Notes under the pieces: generated by a model
The model's database searches: none
What the model saw: only the letters and a program-made list of their open reading frames with translations
Told to the model about the DNA's origin: nothing
From: Pandoraea communis
GTDB lineage: Bacteria > Pseudomonadota > Gammaproteobacteria > Burkholderiales > Burkholderiaceae
Direction of reading: 5' to 3'
Length of the DNA stretch: 64,000 nt
NCBI RefSeq assembly: GCF_902459745.1
Contig: NZ_CABPSJ010000002.1
Coordinates: forward strand, 868,001 to 932,000
Program-made: the position numbers and the translations under genes
In this document: positions 1-7,506 of the stretch, one piece after another
Layout of the letters: every line of letters begins with the position of its first letter
How positions within the stretch are numbered: the first letter of the stretch is position 1

Positions 1-7
1 CTCATCG

Positions 8-604
8 ATGACTAAGCTACCCGAAACCATTCGCCTGCACGCCAGCTCGCTTTCTGAGGGCGGCGTCCTGTCGCCCAAGGAATTCCTGCATTTGGGAAGT
101 CGAGCGGCTATTGATCAGGCGTTTTCGCGTCTTACGAAATCTGGCGAGCTTCTTCGTGTAGCCCGTGGCGTGTACGTTTCACCGATTCCGGGTAGGTTTG
201 GCACTCGCCCACCGGCGCCCGAAAAGGTTGTACGTGCGTTCGCGGAGAAGTCTGGCGAAGTCGTGGTGTCTCACGGCGCAAATTCGGCAAATGCCCTCGG
301 ACTTACGCAGCAGGTCCCGACTCGTGAGGTATTTCTATCGTCTGGTCGAAACCGGAAACTTCGGCTCGGACGGTCGGTGGTAGCGATAAAGCATGCCCCG
401 CAATGGATGCTTGCATTAGGAAGCGGAACGGCGGGAGACGCGGTGCGGGCACTGGCGTGGATGGGTCAAGCCCACGTGACCAAGTCGTTGAGCGCGCTCC
501 ATAAGCGATTGTCGGCAGACGACTGGAACACGCTCACTTCCGCACGCGCGGCCCTTCCATCTTGGATGGCGAAGGCAATAGGACAGGAGTCGTTACGTGG
601 CTGA
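8..604 (+). CDS. AbiEi-like antitoxin / winged-helix transcriptional regulator
   Basis: A 198-aa protein. Its N-terminal ~60 residues resemble the winged-helix domain of type IV AbiEi antitoxins: a helical segment SRAAIDQAFSRLTKSGEL followed by the wing RVARGVYVSP. In that family the protein autorepresses the operon and neutralises a nucleotidyltransferase toxin. The stop codon lies inside the start of the downstream toxin gene (8-nt overlap), so the two are translationally coupled. No stop codon separates this ATG from the window edge, so an upstream start is possible. The promoter and any operator are outside the window. Confidence 0.85.
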   Translation: MTKLPETIRLHASSLSEGGVLSPKEFLHLGSRAAIDQAFSRLTKSGELLRVARGVYVSPIPGRFGTRPPAPEKVVRAFAEKSGEVVVSHGANSANALGLTQQVPTREVFLSSGRNRKLRLGRSVVAIKHAPQWMLALGSGTAGDAVRALAWMGQAHVTKSLSALHKRLSADDWNTLTSARAALPSWMAKAIGQESLRG

Positions 605-1634
605 GTATTACTTTGATCTCAGCACTGACGAGCAATACGAAGCCTTAGCCTTTTCCAGCGCGCAGACCGGCAGGCCCGCTCATCTGTTGGAAAAAGACGT
701 ATGGGTGGTGTGGGTCTTGCGCGCGCTGTTCACGTCGGCGTTAGCAATGGACCTCACCTTCAAGGGTGGAACATCTCTATCCAAGGCTTACAAACTCATT
801 GATCGCTTTTCCGAAGACGTTGACCTCACATACGACATCCGCCGCTTGATTCCGGATTTGGTCCCGGAGGGCGCATCGCTTCCATCAAGCCGCAGCCAGT
901 CCAGCAAATGGACAGCCGCCGTCCGGCGCGCACTTCCTACGTGGATCAATGAACAGGTGCTCCCTGTTATCAGCGACGGCCTCACCCGCGAAGGGCTCGA
1001 CGCAACGGTCGGACTTGCCGAAGACTGCACGGACACTGTTTTGCTCAGTTACCCGGCGCTTGCAAGCGGAACGGGGTATGTAGCCCCAGCCGTCAGACTG
1101 GAATTCGGCGGACGCGCAACCGGAGAGCCTCACACCGAAATGCCCGTGCGATGCGATATGGACGGGATTTTGGATAGCGTCTCATTCCCTGAAGCAAGCC
1201 CACTCGTCATGAACTTGTCCCGGACGTTCTGGGAAAAGGCAACCGCTGCCCACGTCTATTGCGCGCAAGGAAGAATCCGAGGCGAGCGCTATGCGCGTCA
1301 CTGGCACGACTTAATGTCGATTGCCGATAGCAGTCAATTCGGTGCGATTCTCTCCGATACGGATGTCGCCGCGATGGTCGCCGACCATAAGTCCTGTTTC
1401 TTCATCGAAAAAGACAGCGATGGAAACGTCATCGATTATCGACAGGCCGTATCAGGAGGTCTGCGAATCGTGCCGGAAGGGCCAGCAAAGGACGCGCTTT
1501 TGACGGACTATCGCGCCATGATCGAGGACGACGTTCTGGTCGAAGGGAACGTGACGTTTGATGTGCTGATGAGTAAGTGCGAAGCCATCCAAGATATGTT
1601 GAATCAAGTCACATCCAGCACCTACGCAGCTTGA
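597..1634 (+). CDS. AbiEii/AbiGii-family nucleotidyltransferase toxin
   Basis: A 345-aa protein starting at GTG 597, with AGGAG at 585-589 as ribosome-binding site. Residues 56-60 (KGGTS) and 72-77 (SEDVDL) form the GG(T)S and D-x-D motifs of the polymerase-beta-like nucleotidyltransferase fold found in AbiEii toxins. These toxins block growth by nucleotidyl transfer, in characterised relatives onto tRNA or other RNA, and can cause abortive phage infection. It overlaps the antitoxin gene by 8 nt. It sits at the left of the prophage region, so it may be defence cargo of the island. The family call is firm; the target is unknown. Confidence 0.88.
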   Translation: MAEYYFDLSTDEQYEALAFSSAQTGRPAHLLEKDVWVVWVLRALFTSALAMDLTFKGGTSLSKAYKLIDRFSEDVDLTYDIRRLIPDLVPEGASLPSSRSQSSKWTAAVRRALPTWINEQVLPVISDGLTREGLDATVGLAEDCTDTVLLSYPALASGTGYVAPAVRLEFGGRATGEPHTEMPVRCDMDGILDSVSFPEASPLVMNLSRTFWEKATAAHVYCAQGRIRGERYARHWHDLMSIADSSQFGAILSDTDVAAMVADHKSCFFIEKDSDGNVIDYRQAVSGGLRIVPEGPAKDALLTDYRAMIEDDVLVEGNVTFDVLMSKCEAIQDMLNQVTSSTYAA

Positions 1635-1867
1635 GCACCACACACGTATTGAGTCAATGAGCGCAAGGCCCCGCGTCACTTGTGCGCCATCACTCAAATA
1701 TGGCTCTCGGGGGAAATATCCTTACCTTCCCCTAAGACCATTCCGAATTCGCGCATATCTCGCATAATTCGCCGCTTGCGTTCTTGTTGCATGCGAGTGG
1801 TCTCTGTAAGCTTGTTCTCGTCACGTCCCAAACGTGGCCGGACTTAGCGGTCCGATCGTTCCGTAGG

Positions 1868-1901
1868 GCACACAGCCGCAATGTATCGCGGCTTCGTGTG
1901 C
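1868..1901. repeat. Stem-loop with a 12-bp stem
   Basis: GCACACAGCCGC pairs with GCGGCT-tc-GTGTGC across an 8-nt loop; the two extra bases form a bulge. It lies just upstream of a larger folded element. It could be part of a phage origin or packaging signal, or of a structured RNA. Confidence 0.5.
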
Positions 1902-1929
1902 GGTCTCATGCATGCCCTCGAAAGCCAAC

Positions 1930-2013
1930 GGGCAGGCCTGGGCTGGGACACCTTCGGGTGTGCCGCCTAATCCTACTGAACAGCGGTCCGCTAACCCAGT
2001 CCAGTGCCTGCCC
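1930..2013. repeat. Branched cruciform: outer stem enclosing two small hairpins
   Basis: The outer arms are GGGCAGGC plus CTGGGCTGG (1930-1946) and CCAGTCCAG plus GCCTGCCC (1996-2013), which pair almost completely. Inside lie ACACC-ttcg-GGTGT near 1949-1962 and AGCGG-t-CCGCT near 1982-1992. The predicted shape is a multi-branch junction. Before the first inovirus gene, a single-strand packaging signal or origin is the most likely role. A structured small RNA is the alternative. Confidence 0.55.
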
Positions 2014-2050
2014 ACCCCCTCTCGTCTCACGAGGGGCAGGATTGAAACGG
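2014..2050 (+). repeat. Hairpin followed by a CRISPR-repeat-like ATTGAAAC tail
   Basis: CCCCT (2016-2020) pairs with AGGGG (2032-2036), and the sequence continues as GCAGGATTGAAACGG. A GC-rich hairpin ending in ATTGAAAC resembles the 3' end of several type I CRISPR repeats. Only one copy is present, so this is not an array. Confidence 0.35.
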
Positions 2051-2068
2051 TTAGCATGAGGACACAGC

Positions 2069-2317
2069 ATGACCTCTCTCGTATCTACCCCTGTCGCTGT
2101 TCGCGATTCCCTCGACAAACTGCACTGCCTGTCGGAACGTCTTGTCGCACTTTGCATGGTCGCGGCCAATCAAGAAAGTGCAGAAGCCATCCCCTCGGAA
2201 TTCACCAACGCATACTTTGAGCAGTTGGGCGACCTCGCAGACGAGGTTCTCGATGTAACGCAGCAGTTAGATGACGATCTGAGTTTTGCAGGAAACGCAC
2301 CGCTCCTGCTTTCTTGA
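2069..2317 (+). CDS. Small hypothetical prophage protein
   Basis: An 82-aa acidic, mostly helical protein. GAGGA about 6 nt upstream supports the start. It is followed at once by a clear rho-independent terminator. I do not recognise a family. It lies immediately downstream of the structured phage region and is transcribed in the same direction as the virion genes. Confidence 0.6.
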   Translation: MTSLVSTPVAVRDSLDKLHCLSERLVALCMVAANQESAEAIPSEFTNAYFEQLGDLADEVLDVTQQLDDDLSFAGNAPLLLS

Positions 2318-2343
2318 AGTCGTTACGCTTCACCACGTACTTG

Positions 2344-2374
2344 ATGCCTCTCATTGCGAGAGGCATTTTGCTTT
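2344..2374 (+). terminator. Rho-independent terminator
   Basis: A 9-bp perfect stem ATGCCTCTC/GAGAGGCAT with a 5-nt loop is followed by TTTGCTTT. It ends the short transcript of the 82-aa gene. Confidence 0.8.
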
Positions 2375-2486
2375 CTGCGCCCGTGAACATGCTCGTGGCA
2401 CAAGGCCTTCGAGCATGACGAGCCACGTCCGGAGAGTGACTGCGACGGGCAACGACACTTCTAACCGGCAGCTTGCCGGGGAGCCG

Positions 2487-2588
2487 ATGAACGATCTTGC
2501 TGTTTTCCTTAGCGGCTCAACCGCACAGAACGCAGTGATATCGCATTGCTGCCACCACATTGCGTTCGCCGTGCACCTTCCAACGTAA
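2487..2588 (+). CDS. Possible 33-aa protein
   Basis: ATG 2487 is preceded by GGGGAG with good spacing and opens a 33-codon frame containing a CCHH cluster (residues 22-25). Nothing else supports it. It could be a chance ORF in the intergenic region. Confidence 0.25.
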   Translation: MNDLAVFLSGSTAQNAVISHCCHHIAFAVHLPT

Positions 2589-2734
2589 AGCGACGACATC
2601 AAGTAGAACAACTGCCGGTCGCCCCCAGCACCTGATTGGCGCTCTCCACCTCAGCGAGGCAACGGGGACACTTCCATGAAACGTTCTCGCGGCTTAGCGC
2701 CGCTGCAACCATCGGTTTAGCACCTTAGCTGCGA

Positions 2735-3013
2735 CTACCCAGCCTTCCGGATTTTGTTTAAGTCCCGAGCCACTTGCTCCAGGGCAGGTGAGATATGCCC
2801 GCTCGCCTCGTCCGTGCGCCCCGTTACCAACCAGAAAGCAAACTGCGGCCAGACTTCGCCAATGGCTTCAATCATCTCGGATGTCGGGCGTTGCAGACCT
2901 CGCGAGACGTTCTGCCACCGCTTCGACGGGATACCCGTGAAGTCCTCCATCTCCCGCCAACATCGGTCGGCGTCGGCGACGTGCTCAATGAGTTCGCAGA
3001 TACGCTCGCGCAT
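2735..3013 (-). CDS. Phage repressor-like helix-turn-helix protein
   Basis: A 92-aa protein divergent from the phage structural genes. A helical DNA-binding segment around residues 25-55 (the WQNVSRGLQRPT region) resembles small inovirus and lambdoid-type transcriptional regulators. Its position, divergent from the ssDNA-binding protein gene across a 117-bp intergenic region with inverted and direct repeats, fits a lysogeny or copy-control repressor. The fold assignment is from pattern only. Confidence 0.65.
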   Translation of the reverse strand: MRERICELIEHVADADRCWREMEDFTGIPSKRWQNVSRGLQRPTSEMIEAIGEVWPQFAFWLVTGRTDEASGHISPALEQVARDLNKIRKAG

Positions 3014-3034
3014 CTCGGAATTTCCCCAAATACG

Positions 3035-3082
3035 TTCCAGACATGGAAACCTATACTTTAGGCATGTCTAATTTCTAGGCAT
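3035..3082. promoter_or_regulatory. Putative operator/promoter region between repressor and virion genes
   Basis: TTCCA-gaca-TGGAA (3035-3048) is a short inverted repeat. TAGGCAT occurs twice in direct orientation (3059-3065 and 3076-3082). Both lie between the divergent repressor and the ssDNA-binding protein gene. They are the natural place for repressor binding and for the main rightward phage promoter. Confidence 0.45.
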
Positions 3083-3130
3083 CGGTAGCTCGGATTCCCC
3101 TGCTGCCGCTCACATGCAACCGGTGACCTT

Positions 3131-3439
3131 ATGACCAGCAAACAAAAGCTCATCATCATCGACGTCACTCGACTCGAAGGCATCTCAAGCAAGACGGGTC
3201 GTCCCTACGACATGCGCACCGCACAGTGCGTGCTCTACCAATCGACAAGCGAAGGCGATCAAGCCGTCGTCGGCCGAGTCATGCTGCCGGACGGTCTCAA
3301 AGAAACGACCAAAGGCGAATACCTCGCGGAATTCGCCTTTTCTCAGTCGATGGACGGCCATCTAGTTCCGCGCATTGTAGCCCTGCATCCCTGTGCGAGC
3401 GGCGCGCGCCCCGCAACTTCCGGCAAATCCACAACCTGA
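3131..3439 (+). CDS. Phage single-stranded DNA-binding protein (pV-like)
   Basis: A 102-aa protein of the size and composition of inovirus gene V-type proteins: a short beta-rich N-terminus (KLIIIDVTRLEG), Tyr/Arg-rich strands and a low-complexity Ser/Gly/Pro tail. Such proteins coat viral ssDNA and switch replication from double to single strand. It is the first gene of the rightward virion-gene run, as in Ralstonia and Burkholderia inoviruses. Confidence 0.75.
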   Translation: MTSKQKLIIIDVTRLEGISSKTGRPYDMRTAQCVLYQSTSEGDQAVVGRVMLPDGLKETTKGEYLAEFAFSQSMDGHLVPRIVALHPCASGARPATSGKSTT

Positions 3440-3561
3440 TTTTTCTGCCTTGCGTCGCGTCTTCATGTAGACGCCGATAACTCATCTTCTATATCCGGCC
3501 CCCCCGCCAGATTCTTAACACCGTCACAGCTCAATAGTGGTGATGGAAATCGGGGGTTGCG

Positions 3562-3726
3562 ATGTTCCGTCAGTTCTCACTCAGCCTGTGCAACGGCTTC
3601 GGCCCGGCACGCGCCAAGCAAAGGCTTTCGCTCGCCGCCCGAATCTCGGACTACGACGGCCACCCGCTTCCTAAATGCGTTCGCGCGGCGAAGGGCCAGC
3701 AATGTACACAGGGAGGCTGCGCGTGA
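3562..3726 (+). CDS. 54-aa Cys-containing inovirus small protein
   Basis: ATG 3562 is preceded by GGGGG and opens a 54-codon frame starting MFRQFSLSLCNGF and ending CTQGGCA, with four cysteines. Its TGA overlaps the GTG start of the next gene (GTGA), which is typical coupling in compact phage genomes. It falls below usual ORF length cut-offs and I do not know its function. Size and position would suit a minor virion or regulatory protein. Confidence 0.55.
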   Translation: MFRQFSLSLCNGFGPARAKQRLSLAARISDYDGHPLPKCVRAAKGQQCTQGGCA

Positions 3727-3998
3727 CAGACCAAACCATCCGTCTGCTGGCCTGCCAACCCACTCGCCCACCTATGGCGGTTACCGCCATCGACCGCGAA
3801 CTCTGCCCGCCAGAGAACGGCGAGCAGTTCACGTTGGTCTCCGTCGCCCCCTCGATCGCGCAAGCACATGCACCCGCCACCTCACTCGACACCGTGCAGA
3901 TGGCGGGGTTCTGGACATTGGCACTCACAACCGTCGTTGGACTTTGGTTCGTAAGTGTCCATGTGGGCGCACTCCTCGGCTTCATCCGCCGAGGTTGA
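3723..3998 (+). CDS. Small single-TM inovirus protein
   Basis: A 91-aa product from GTG 3723, chosen because GGGAGG lies 6 nt upstream and because it overlaps the previous stop. An ATG frame further upstream has no such ribosome-binding site. A hydrophobic segment near the C-terminus (about residues 60-85) is followed by RRG, giving one membrane span with a basic end. It lies directly before the major coat gene, so it is probably a minor virion or assembly protein. It is not assigned to a named family. Confidence 0.6.
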   Translation: MTDQTIRLLACQPTRPPMAVTAIDRELCPPENGEQFTLVSVAPSIAQAHAPATSLDTVQMAGFWTLALTTVVGLWFVSVHVGALLGFIRRG

Positions 3999-4006
3999 GC
4001 CAGCGC

Positions 4007-4023
4007 GCCGGGCGCATCCCGGC
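4007..4023 (+). repeat. Stem-loop between the small TM gene and the coat gene
   Basis: GCCGGG-cgcat-CCCGGC, a 6-bp perfect stem immediately upstream of the coat protein ribosome-binding site. It may protect a processed coat mRNA end. Confidence 0.35.
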
Positions 4024-4045
4024 ATCTCAATTGGAGTCAGTAACC

Positions 4046-4294
4046 ATGAAAGAAGCACTTCAACACCTTCGCTCGATTGTCACGCGAACGACTCTCGGCA
4101 TTACGTTGGGTACGGCGTCCTGCTTGGCTAAGGCAGATGGCGGTGGAGGTGGCGGCCCTGACCTGTCCTCGCTAACCAACGGTATCAACATGGGCTCCAC
4201 CACCGCCGCAATCCTTGCGGTCGCCCTGTCGCTGGTCACCGTGTACGCCACGCTACGCGGCGCAAAGATCGTGCTCGGCGTTATCAAGGGCTAA
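4046..4294 (+). CDS. Major coat protein (pVIII-like)
   Basis: An 82-aa precursor with the classic architecture: a basic N-terminus and hydrophobic signal, a likely signal-peptidase site after AKA (residues 28-30), and a mature ~52-aa protein. The mature part has a Gly-rich start, an amphipathic stretch, a transmembrane helix (about residues 53-70) and a Lys/Arg C-terminus that would contact DNA. GGAG at 4032-4035 precedes the ATG. A 10-bp inverted repeat follows, as expected for a highly expressed coat gene isolated by a terminator. The reading frame is open far upstream, but this ATG gives the signal peptide. Confidence 0.85.
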   Translation: MKEALQHLRSIVTRTTLGITLGTASCLAKADGGGGGGPDLSSLTNGINMGSTTAAILAVALSLVTVYATLRGAKIVLGVIKG

Positions 4295-4307
4295 CCACTG
4301 AGCATGC

Positions 4308-4340
4308 CCGAGCGCTCCATCGCGCGTGTCGAGCGCTCGG
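4308..4340 (+). terminator. 10-bp perfect stem-loop after the coat gene
   Basis: CCGAGCGCTC (4308-4317) pairs perfectly with GAGCGCTCGG (4331-4340) across a 13-nt loop. Filamentous phages place a strong terminator after gene VIII. There is no T-tract here, so it may instead be a partial terminator or an mRNA-stabilising structure. Confidence 0.55.
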
Positions 4341-4381
4341 CCACATAGCACGGGGCACCGTATAACTCGCCGGAGACCATC

Positions 4382-4468
4382 ATGCCGACGCAAGAACTGT
4401 GGGATCTGACTTTCTTCGTCTGGGGAATCGTATGCGGATGGGCCGTCGTTCAAGGATTGCGGGGATAA
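4382..4468 (+). CDS. 28-aa pVII/pIX-like minor coat protein
   Basis: ATG 4382 is preceded by CGGAG. The short product (MPTQELWDLTFFVW..., ending QGLRG) is essentially one hydrophobic helix with a basic end. Size, composition and position between the coat and adsorption genes match the tiny pVII/pIX virion-tip proteins. It is followed after 2 nt by the pIII-like gene. Confidence 0.6.
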   Translation: MPTQELWDLTFFVWGIVCGWAVVQGLRG

Positions 4469-4470
4469 CG

Positions 4471-6135
4471 ATGAAACGAACGATGGTGACCCTAGCGCTA
4501 CTTGCGCTCCTCGCACCACAGCCGGCAATACCGCAAGCGCTCCCCGTCGCGAACTTCGCTATGAATCGCGCCATCGCTGGCGTCATTACGCGGATAGCAG
4601 CCTCCCGAGGTTTCGCGGCCAACGACGCTCGCGTTATTGCGACGTTAGAAGCGATCTCGTCATCGAGCACGGCGTTAAACGTCGTCTCAACTGGCGCGGG
4701 CATCGGCCTGTCCCTCGCTGGAGCACCCGTCTGGCTGACGATCCTCGCGGGGCTCGGCATAGTCGGCGCGGGTAGCCAATTGATCGCAACGTTGGGCGAC
4801 GCTGAGGTCGCTATCGGACAGACCTATGACGGCTCCGTTGCGCTCGCGAGCAAGCTCCCACGCAAGGAACCCGTGAAGTTACCGTCCTACCCGGACTTCC
4901 AGACGTCTCCCTCCCACGAACCGCTTTTCGAAACTCTCAGACGCCTCGGGGCACATGTGTATCGAACGCATGGATGCTCACCCACGAATACCCGAGTCGC
5001 ATGTCACGAATTTCCACTACTGCCGCCAGAGTCCACCGGCATCGCCTTGTCTTATCCAGAACACGGGATTCGCATCCCCTTCACGTCGATATCTGAGTTG
5101 GAGGAACTGCGCACACGTTGGCTGTTCCAGCCTGGCGATACAGATCTGCAACTGAAAATCATCGAGACGTTCGATGACTACGGCGAGTTCGCAGGCTTTG
5201 CCGAACGCATGTGGACGAACAAACACCGACCCTGCTACGACGACGCCCCGCCCTTTTGTCCCGCGCCGCATGAATGGGTGACACTCGAACTGAATCCCGC
5301 TGTTTTCGACATCAGCCGCGACGCCTTTTACGGACTCAACCGGATGACAACAGAATCGATTTACCCCGATCTGGATTCGGCGCGCGCTGGCATGAACCGG
5401 GAACTCATGAAGATGCCGATCAGCCCCAAGACGCTCGCCGACATTGTCGATGAATCGTGGCAGCAAGCGGCAGAAGCGCCTGACTATGCAGGACTCCCCT
5501 ATCGCGACTCGGAGCCCGTCACCGAAGAGGACGTGGTGATATGGGTCAAAGAGAATCCCAAGGAAGTACCGCACATCGGCGACGTATTCGAGCCCGCCAA
5601 TCCGCCGGACATCAAGACGGTGCCGATATCTCCTCGAATCCGCCCACGCGAAGATCCAAGCCCGCAGGTTGATCCCGAAACAGATCCGCGCGTCACGCCG
5701 AAGCCCGATCCAGAAATAGACCCGAACCCCGCGCGCGATCCCGATGAAGAGGGAGAGCCCAGCACCGGCCGCAACAGGAACACCGAGGGCGTCCAGGACG
5801 TGAATGTCGTCAACCGCCCAACTGTCAACATCGGCAACCGAGTCAAGGTCGATATGGGGCTAGGTGACGCCCCCGAAGTGGATAAGCCCAAACTGGAAGA
5901 AACGCCCACCGCAAAGATGATCATCGATCCGATCTTGGGGCTGACGGCCGACTTCAAAGCCTGGACGATGCCCTCGCACGGCGCTGCGTGTCCGCGCACA
6001 ACGTTCCAAGTCTTCGATCGCACCATTCCAATCGATGCCCACTGCGAAATTGTCGAGCGCATTGGGCCACAACTTCGCCAGGTGATGATCGCCGCCTTCG
6101 CGGTCATGGCGCTTTTGATTGTTCTCTCCGCCTGA
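4471..6135 (+). CDS. Adsorption protein (pIII / TspB-like)
   Basis: A 554-aa product. ATG 4471 is chosen over an upstream in-frame ATG because it follows GGGGAT and starts a clean signal peptide (MKRTMVTLALLALLAP). A large N-terminal region precedes a Pro/Asp-rich linker with repeated DP units (about residues 418-455). A cysteine-containing domain and a single C-terminal transmembrane helix (AAFAVMALLIVL) follow. This is the order of filamentous-phage pIII receptor-binding proteins, and the linker/C-terminal arrangement resembles the TspB family from Neisseria phages. It would cap the virion and bind the host receptor. Confidence 0.75.
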   Translation: MKRTMVTLALLALLAPQPAIPQALPVANFAMNRAIAGVITRIAASRGFAANDARVIATLEAISSSSTALNVVSTGAGIGLSLAGAPVWLTILAGLGIVGAGSQLIATLGDAEVAIGQTYDGSVALASKLPRKEPVKLPSYPDFQTSPSHEPLFETLRRLGAHVYRTHGCSPTNTRVACHEFPLLPPESTGIALSYPEHGIRIPFTSISELEELRTRWLFQPGDTDLQLKIIETFDDYGEFAGFAERMWTNKHRPCYDDAPPFCPAPHEWVTLELNPAVFDISRDAFYGLNRMTTESIYPDLDSARAGMNRELMKMPISPKTLADIVDESWQQAAEAPDYAGLPYRDSEPVTEEDVVIWVKENPKEVPHIGDVFEPANPPDIKTVPISPRIRPREDPSPQVDPETDPRVTPKPDPEIDPNPARDPDEEGEPSTGRNRNTEGVQDVNVVNRPTVNIGNRVKVDMGLGDAPEVDKPKLEETPTAKMIIDPILGLTADFKAWTMPSHGAACPRTTFQVFDRTIPIDAHCEIVERIGPQLRQVMIAAFAVMALLIVLSA

Positions 6136-6142
6136 GGTCCCC

Positions 6143-6442
6143 ATGCCGCTGTTTGCCATTATCGCGAGCGTTCTTAACACCGCGTTGGGCTTTATGTTCC
6201 GCGCGTCGGTGGTCAAGTGGGCGACATTCTTCGCGCTCTGGTATGTCGTCAGCGAATTTGTCGTCGCCCTCAAATCGAGCAACCTCTTCCCGCAGGTGTC
6301 AAAGCTTAACGAGGCGTTTTCGGGCATCCCTACCGGGGTCTGGTATTGGCTCGACCTGTTTGCCGTCTCACAAGGTGCGCCCATGATCATCAGCGCCATG
6401 GCAGCGCGCTTTCTCATCCGGCGTTTGCCGATCATTGGGTAA
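6143..6442 (+). CDS. pVI-like minor coat protein (DUF2523 type)
   Basis: A 99-aa hydrophobic protein with about three membrane segments. It starts at ATG 6143 after GAGG at the end of the previous gene. Size, hydrophobicity and position between pIII-like and Zot-like genes match the DUF2523/pVI minor coat proteins that anchor pIII in the virion. Confidence 0.75.
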   Translation: MPLFAIIASVLNTALGFMFRASVVKWATFFALWYVVSEFVVALKSSNLFPQVSKLNEAFSGIPTGVWYWLDLFAVSQGAPMIISAMAARFLIRRLPIIG

Positions 6443-6447
6443 GCGCC

Positions 6448-7506
6448 ATGGCAATCAACGCTTACACAGGCTTGATGGGATCGGGCAAGAGCTATGAGGT
6501 CGTTAGCAGCGTCATCGTGCCCGCGGTTTTAGCCGGTCGACGTGTGGTGACCAATGTCGACGGCATCAACGCGGACGCTATTCACGCTTACTGCACAGAC
6601 GTGAAGAAAGCAGACCCGACAACGCTTGGCCCGCTGATTCCTATTTCAAACGCAGACGTTCTCAAGGCAGGCTTCTTTCCCGACGAAACGAGGCCGGACC
6701 TCGACTCAATCGTCAAAGCAGGCGATCTAGTGGCGATTGATGAGGCGTGGGAGTTCTGGTCCGTCTCGCACAAGATCAGCCCCGAGCACATGCGCTTCTT
6801 CCGCATGCATCGACATTACGTACATCTGGAAACGGGCGTTTCGTGCGACGTCGCGTTGATGATCCAGTCGATCACGGATCTCCACCGGCAGTTGCGCTCG
6901 GTGATCGAAGTCACGTTCGTCACGAAGAAGCTCAAGGAATTGGGGCTGGGCAATCGCTATCGCGTCGAGATGTTCGGCGGCGGCAGGATCACCAAGGCGG
7001 CACGACTGGGGACCACGACCACAACATACGACAAAGCCATTTTTCCGCTGTATCAGTCGTATGCCGGCGGCAAAGGGAAAGAGCGCGCCATCGATTCCCG
7101 GCAAAACATGCTGCGCAATCCCAAGCTGTGGGTGACCGCCGTATTTTTCGTGGGCTGCTGGATCGGCGTCGGGGTGTTCCTCTGGCGATTCTTTCATCCA
7201 AAAACAGAGGCATCACCGTCCAATACGGTCGAATCGAACGCTAACCTGTCGGCCTTGGCGAACACAGCGTTGGAGTCTGCACCCCGCCTACCGCAGCTCA
7301 GCGAGAGATGGCGTGTCGCAGGACGGTATTCAGTCGCTGGAAAGCGTTACGTCGTGTTGAGCGATAACGCGGGGCGCTTACGCGTCGAGCCCTCATCTGC
7401 ATTTCGCAATAGCGGCCTCGGGATCATCGGTGAGGTCGACGGTCAACAGGTCACTGCATGGTCGGGGCAAAAGCCCGCATCCCAGCTCTTCGGAGAATCG
7501 CGATGA
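6448..7506 (+). CDS. Zot / pI-like phage assembly ATPase
   Basis: A 352-aa protein starting at ATG 6448. The Walker A motif GLMGSGKS is at residues 8-15, a Walker B-like segment LVAIDEAWEF is near residue 95, and there is one transmembrane helix (about 230-250; VTAVFFVGCWIGVGVF) with a periplasmic C-terminal domain. Inovirus pI/Zot proteins are inner-membrane ATPases driving virion extrusion with the secretin. The stop overlaps the secretin start (ATGA). Confidence 0.88.
   Translation: MAINAYTGLMGSGKSYEVVSSVIVPAVLAGRRVVTNVDGINADAIHAYCTDVKKADPTTLGPLIPISNADVLKAGFFPDETRPDLDSIVKAGDLVAIDEAWEFWSVSHKISPEHMRFFRMHRHYVHLETGVSCDVALMIQSITDLHRQLRSVIEVTFVTKKLKELGLGNRYRVEMFGGGRITKAARLGTTTTTYDKAIFPLYQSYAGGKGKERAIDSRQNMLRNPKLWVTAVFFVGCWIGVGVFLWRFFHPKTEASPSNTVESNANLSALANTALESAPRLPQLSERWRVAGRYSVAGKRYVVLSDNAGRLRVEPSSAFRNSGLGIIGEVDGQQVTAWSGQKPASQLFGESR

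Larger units (their letters stand above)
1635..2068. other. Non-coding, strongly structured intergenic region left of the prophage genes
   Basis: No convincing gene is visible. The right half is dense in inverted repeats (1868-1901, 1930-2013 and 2016-2036), described separately. This is where a filamentous phage would carry its origin and packaging hairpins, directly before the first phage gene at 2069. The left part, 1640-1860, shows nothing I can name. Confidence 0.5.
2318..2734. other. Phage intergenic region with hairpins and at most one tiny ORF
   Basis: After the terminator there is an 8-bp inverted repeat, CATGCTCG (2388-2395) with CGAGCATG (2410-2417). One possible 33-aa gene at 2487 is listed separately. 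The rest shows no convincing coding sequence. Together with 1635-2068 this is the main non-coding space of the phage and a likely origin or packaging region. Confidence 0.45.

Noticed and set aside
1745-1780. dif-like XerCD site (GCGCATA...ATAATTCGCC)
   Set aside because: It resembles a dif site only loosely, its 6-base centre and arms do not fit well, and the element has its own tyrosine recombinase.
2014-2050. CRISPR array
   Set aside because: Only a single repeat-like element is present, with no second copy, no spacers and no cas genes nearby.
3557-4294. 245-codon frame covering the coat gene
   Set aside because: Only its last 82 codons are meaningful; they form the coat precursor. The upstream part overlaps two better-supported small genes in other frames.
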